A program made the translations under genes and the position numbers. The notes beneath the pieces were generated by a model. That model was not told the origin of the DNA, ran no database searches, and worked only from the letters and a program-made list of their open reading frames with translations. Shown piece by piece: positions 5,732 through 6,310 of a DNA stretch of 6,310 nucleotides. How positions within the stretch are numbered: position 1 is the stretch's first letter; the number at the start of each line of letters is the position of its first letter. Origin of the DNA: Chloroflexota bacterium (lineage in GTDB: Bacteria; Chloroflexota; Chloroflexia; Chloroflexales; Kallotenuaceae). The stretch lies in assembly GCA_019240175.1 (NCBI GenBank), contig JAFAYS010000505.1, positions 1 to 6,310 of the forward strand, in the 5' to 3' direction.

Positions 5732-6310
5732 ATGTCGTCACTCAAGAGCTCTCGGCTAGGCCACTGGACATCGCGGCAGATGCGTCGGCTGACCTTCGCG
5801 CTGCTCTGCTGCGCCATGATTGGCTCGGTCCTGGTGGTCGCCCACGACACCTCAGCGCAAACATCTAATCTCGCGCTGAATCGCCCGGTCACTGTTTCAT
5901 CCAGCGAGAACACCGTCGCCTTCCCGGCTGCCTCAGCCGTCGACGGCAACACCGGCACGCGCTGGGCCAGCGCCTTCAGCGATCCGCAGTGGATCTATGT
6001 CGACCTGGGATCGACGCGCAGCATTAGTCGCGTGGTACTGCGCTGGGAGGCCGCCTATGGCCGCGCCTACCAGATACAGACCTCGAACGACGCCGCCAAC
6101 TGGACCAACATCTATAGCACGACGACCAGCGACGGCGGCGTGGACGATCTGACGGTCAGCGGCAGCGGACGCTACGTGCGCGTGTACGGCACGCAGCGCG
6201 CCACGCAGTACGGCTACTCGCTGTGGGAGCTTGAAGTCTACGGCGGCGGCACCACGCCTACTCCGACACCGACGCCGACGCCGACGCCATCGCCGGGCAA
6301 CTGCTCGACG
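5732..6310 (+). CDS. Secreted F5/8 type C (CBM32/discoidin-like) domain protein, 3'-truncated
   Basis: The frame is open from ATG 5732 to the window edge, giving 193 residues without a stop. Residues 1-42 look like a Sec signal peptide: a long basic n-region (LKSSRLGHWTSRQMRR), a hydrophobic core (LTFALLCCAMIGSVLVV) and a likely cleavage after TSA (residue 42). Residues about 46-170 form a discoidin/F5-8C domain: NLALNRPVTVSS, ASAVDGNTGTRWAS, WIYVDLGS, ISRVVLRWE, YQIQTSND, RYVRVYG and YSLWELEVYG. Family knowledge: this fold usually binds sugars in bacterial enzymes (CBM32). A (Thr-Pro)n linker follows (174-188), so at least one more domain lies beyond the window, plausibly a glycoside hydrolase or another binding module. 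It has a strong Shine-Dalgarno sequence and sits divergent from the HTH-STAND-TPR regulator across a repeat-rich 188-base gap. An internal ATG at codon 17 would give a more usual signal peptide length but lacks a ribosome site. Confidence 0.85.
   Translation, partial: MSSLKSSRLGHWTSRQMRRLTFALLCCAMIGSVLVVAHDTSAQTSNLALNRPVTVSSSENTVAFPAASAVDGNTGTRWASAFSDPQWIYVDLGSTRSISRVVLRWEAAYGRAYQIQTSNDAANWTNIYSTTTSDGGVDDLTVSGSGRYVRVYGTQRATQYGYSLWELEVYGGGTTPTPTPTPTPTPSPGNCST
6251..6295 (+). repeat. Low-complexity Thr-Pro linker coding repeat
   Basis: Tandem ccgacg-type hexamers encode alternating Thr and Pro (residues 174-188). Such linkers separate modules of secreted carbohydrate-active enzymes. The tract is prone to length change by slippage and to assembly error. 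Confidence 0.8.

Noticed and set aside
5680..5958. Minus-strand frame of 92 codons over the start of the secreted CBM32-type gene
   Set aside because: It is antisense to a gene with a strong Shine-Dalgarno sequence, signal peptide and discoidin domain, and has no features of its own.

Overview
The window looks like a piece of chromosome from a high-GC bacterium, most likely a member of the Chloroflexota (Herpetosiphon/Kallotenue/Roseiflexus-like). This is inferred from protein style only: a family-16 glucanase fused to a parallel beta-helix with a choice-of-anchor-Q-type C-terminus, a long XRE-HTH/STAND-ATPase/TPR regulator, a secreted discoidin-domain protein with a (Thr-Pro)n linker, and a luciferase-like oxidoreductase. 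No rRNA, tRNA, CRISPR array or transposase was seen.

Layout: (1) Bases 2-1639 (+) hold the 3' part of a large secreted, multidomain protein. It has the C-terminal part of a GH16 (laminarinase-like) catalytic domain, a short carbohydrate-binding-like beta segment, a right-handed beta-helix and a C-terminal anchor-Q-like module. (2) Bases 1640-1878 are AT-richer non-coding DNA with a strong hairpin that can serve as the terminator of gene 1, and a second, looser inverted repeat. (3) Bases 1879-2739 (+) encode a complete luciferase-like (LLM class) flavin/F420 oxidoreductase whose base composition is visibly less GC-rich than its neighbours. (4) Bases 2775-5543 (-) encode a complete 922-aa HTH-STAND-TPR regulator, convergent with the LLM gene (35 bases between the two stops). 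(5) Bases 5544-5731 are a divergent control region with two nested sets of direct repeats and an extended -10 promoter that would give the regulator a leaderless mRNA. (6) Bases 5732-6310 (+) are the 5' part of a secreted protein: signal peptide, F5/8 type C (CBM32-like) domain and Thr-Pro linker, running off the right edge.

Reading the parts together: both edges carry secreted polysaccharide-binding or -degrading proteins, so this may be a beta-glucan or related polysaccharide utilisation neighbourhood. The HTH-STAND-TPR protein is divergent from the right-hand secreted protein and shares with it a repeat-rich promoter region, so it is a plausible local regulator (inference). The LLM oxidoreductase has no obvious link to polysaccharide use and may be an unrelated insertion. 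The most interesting structure is the repeat architecture at 5567-5664. I do not see convincing evidence for a wholly new system.
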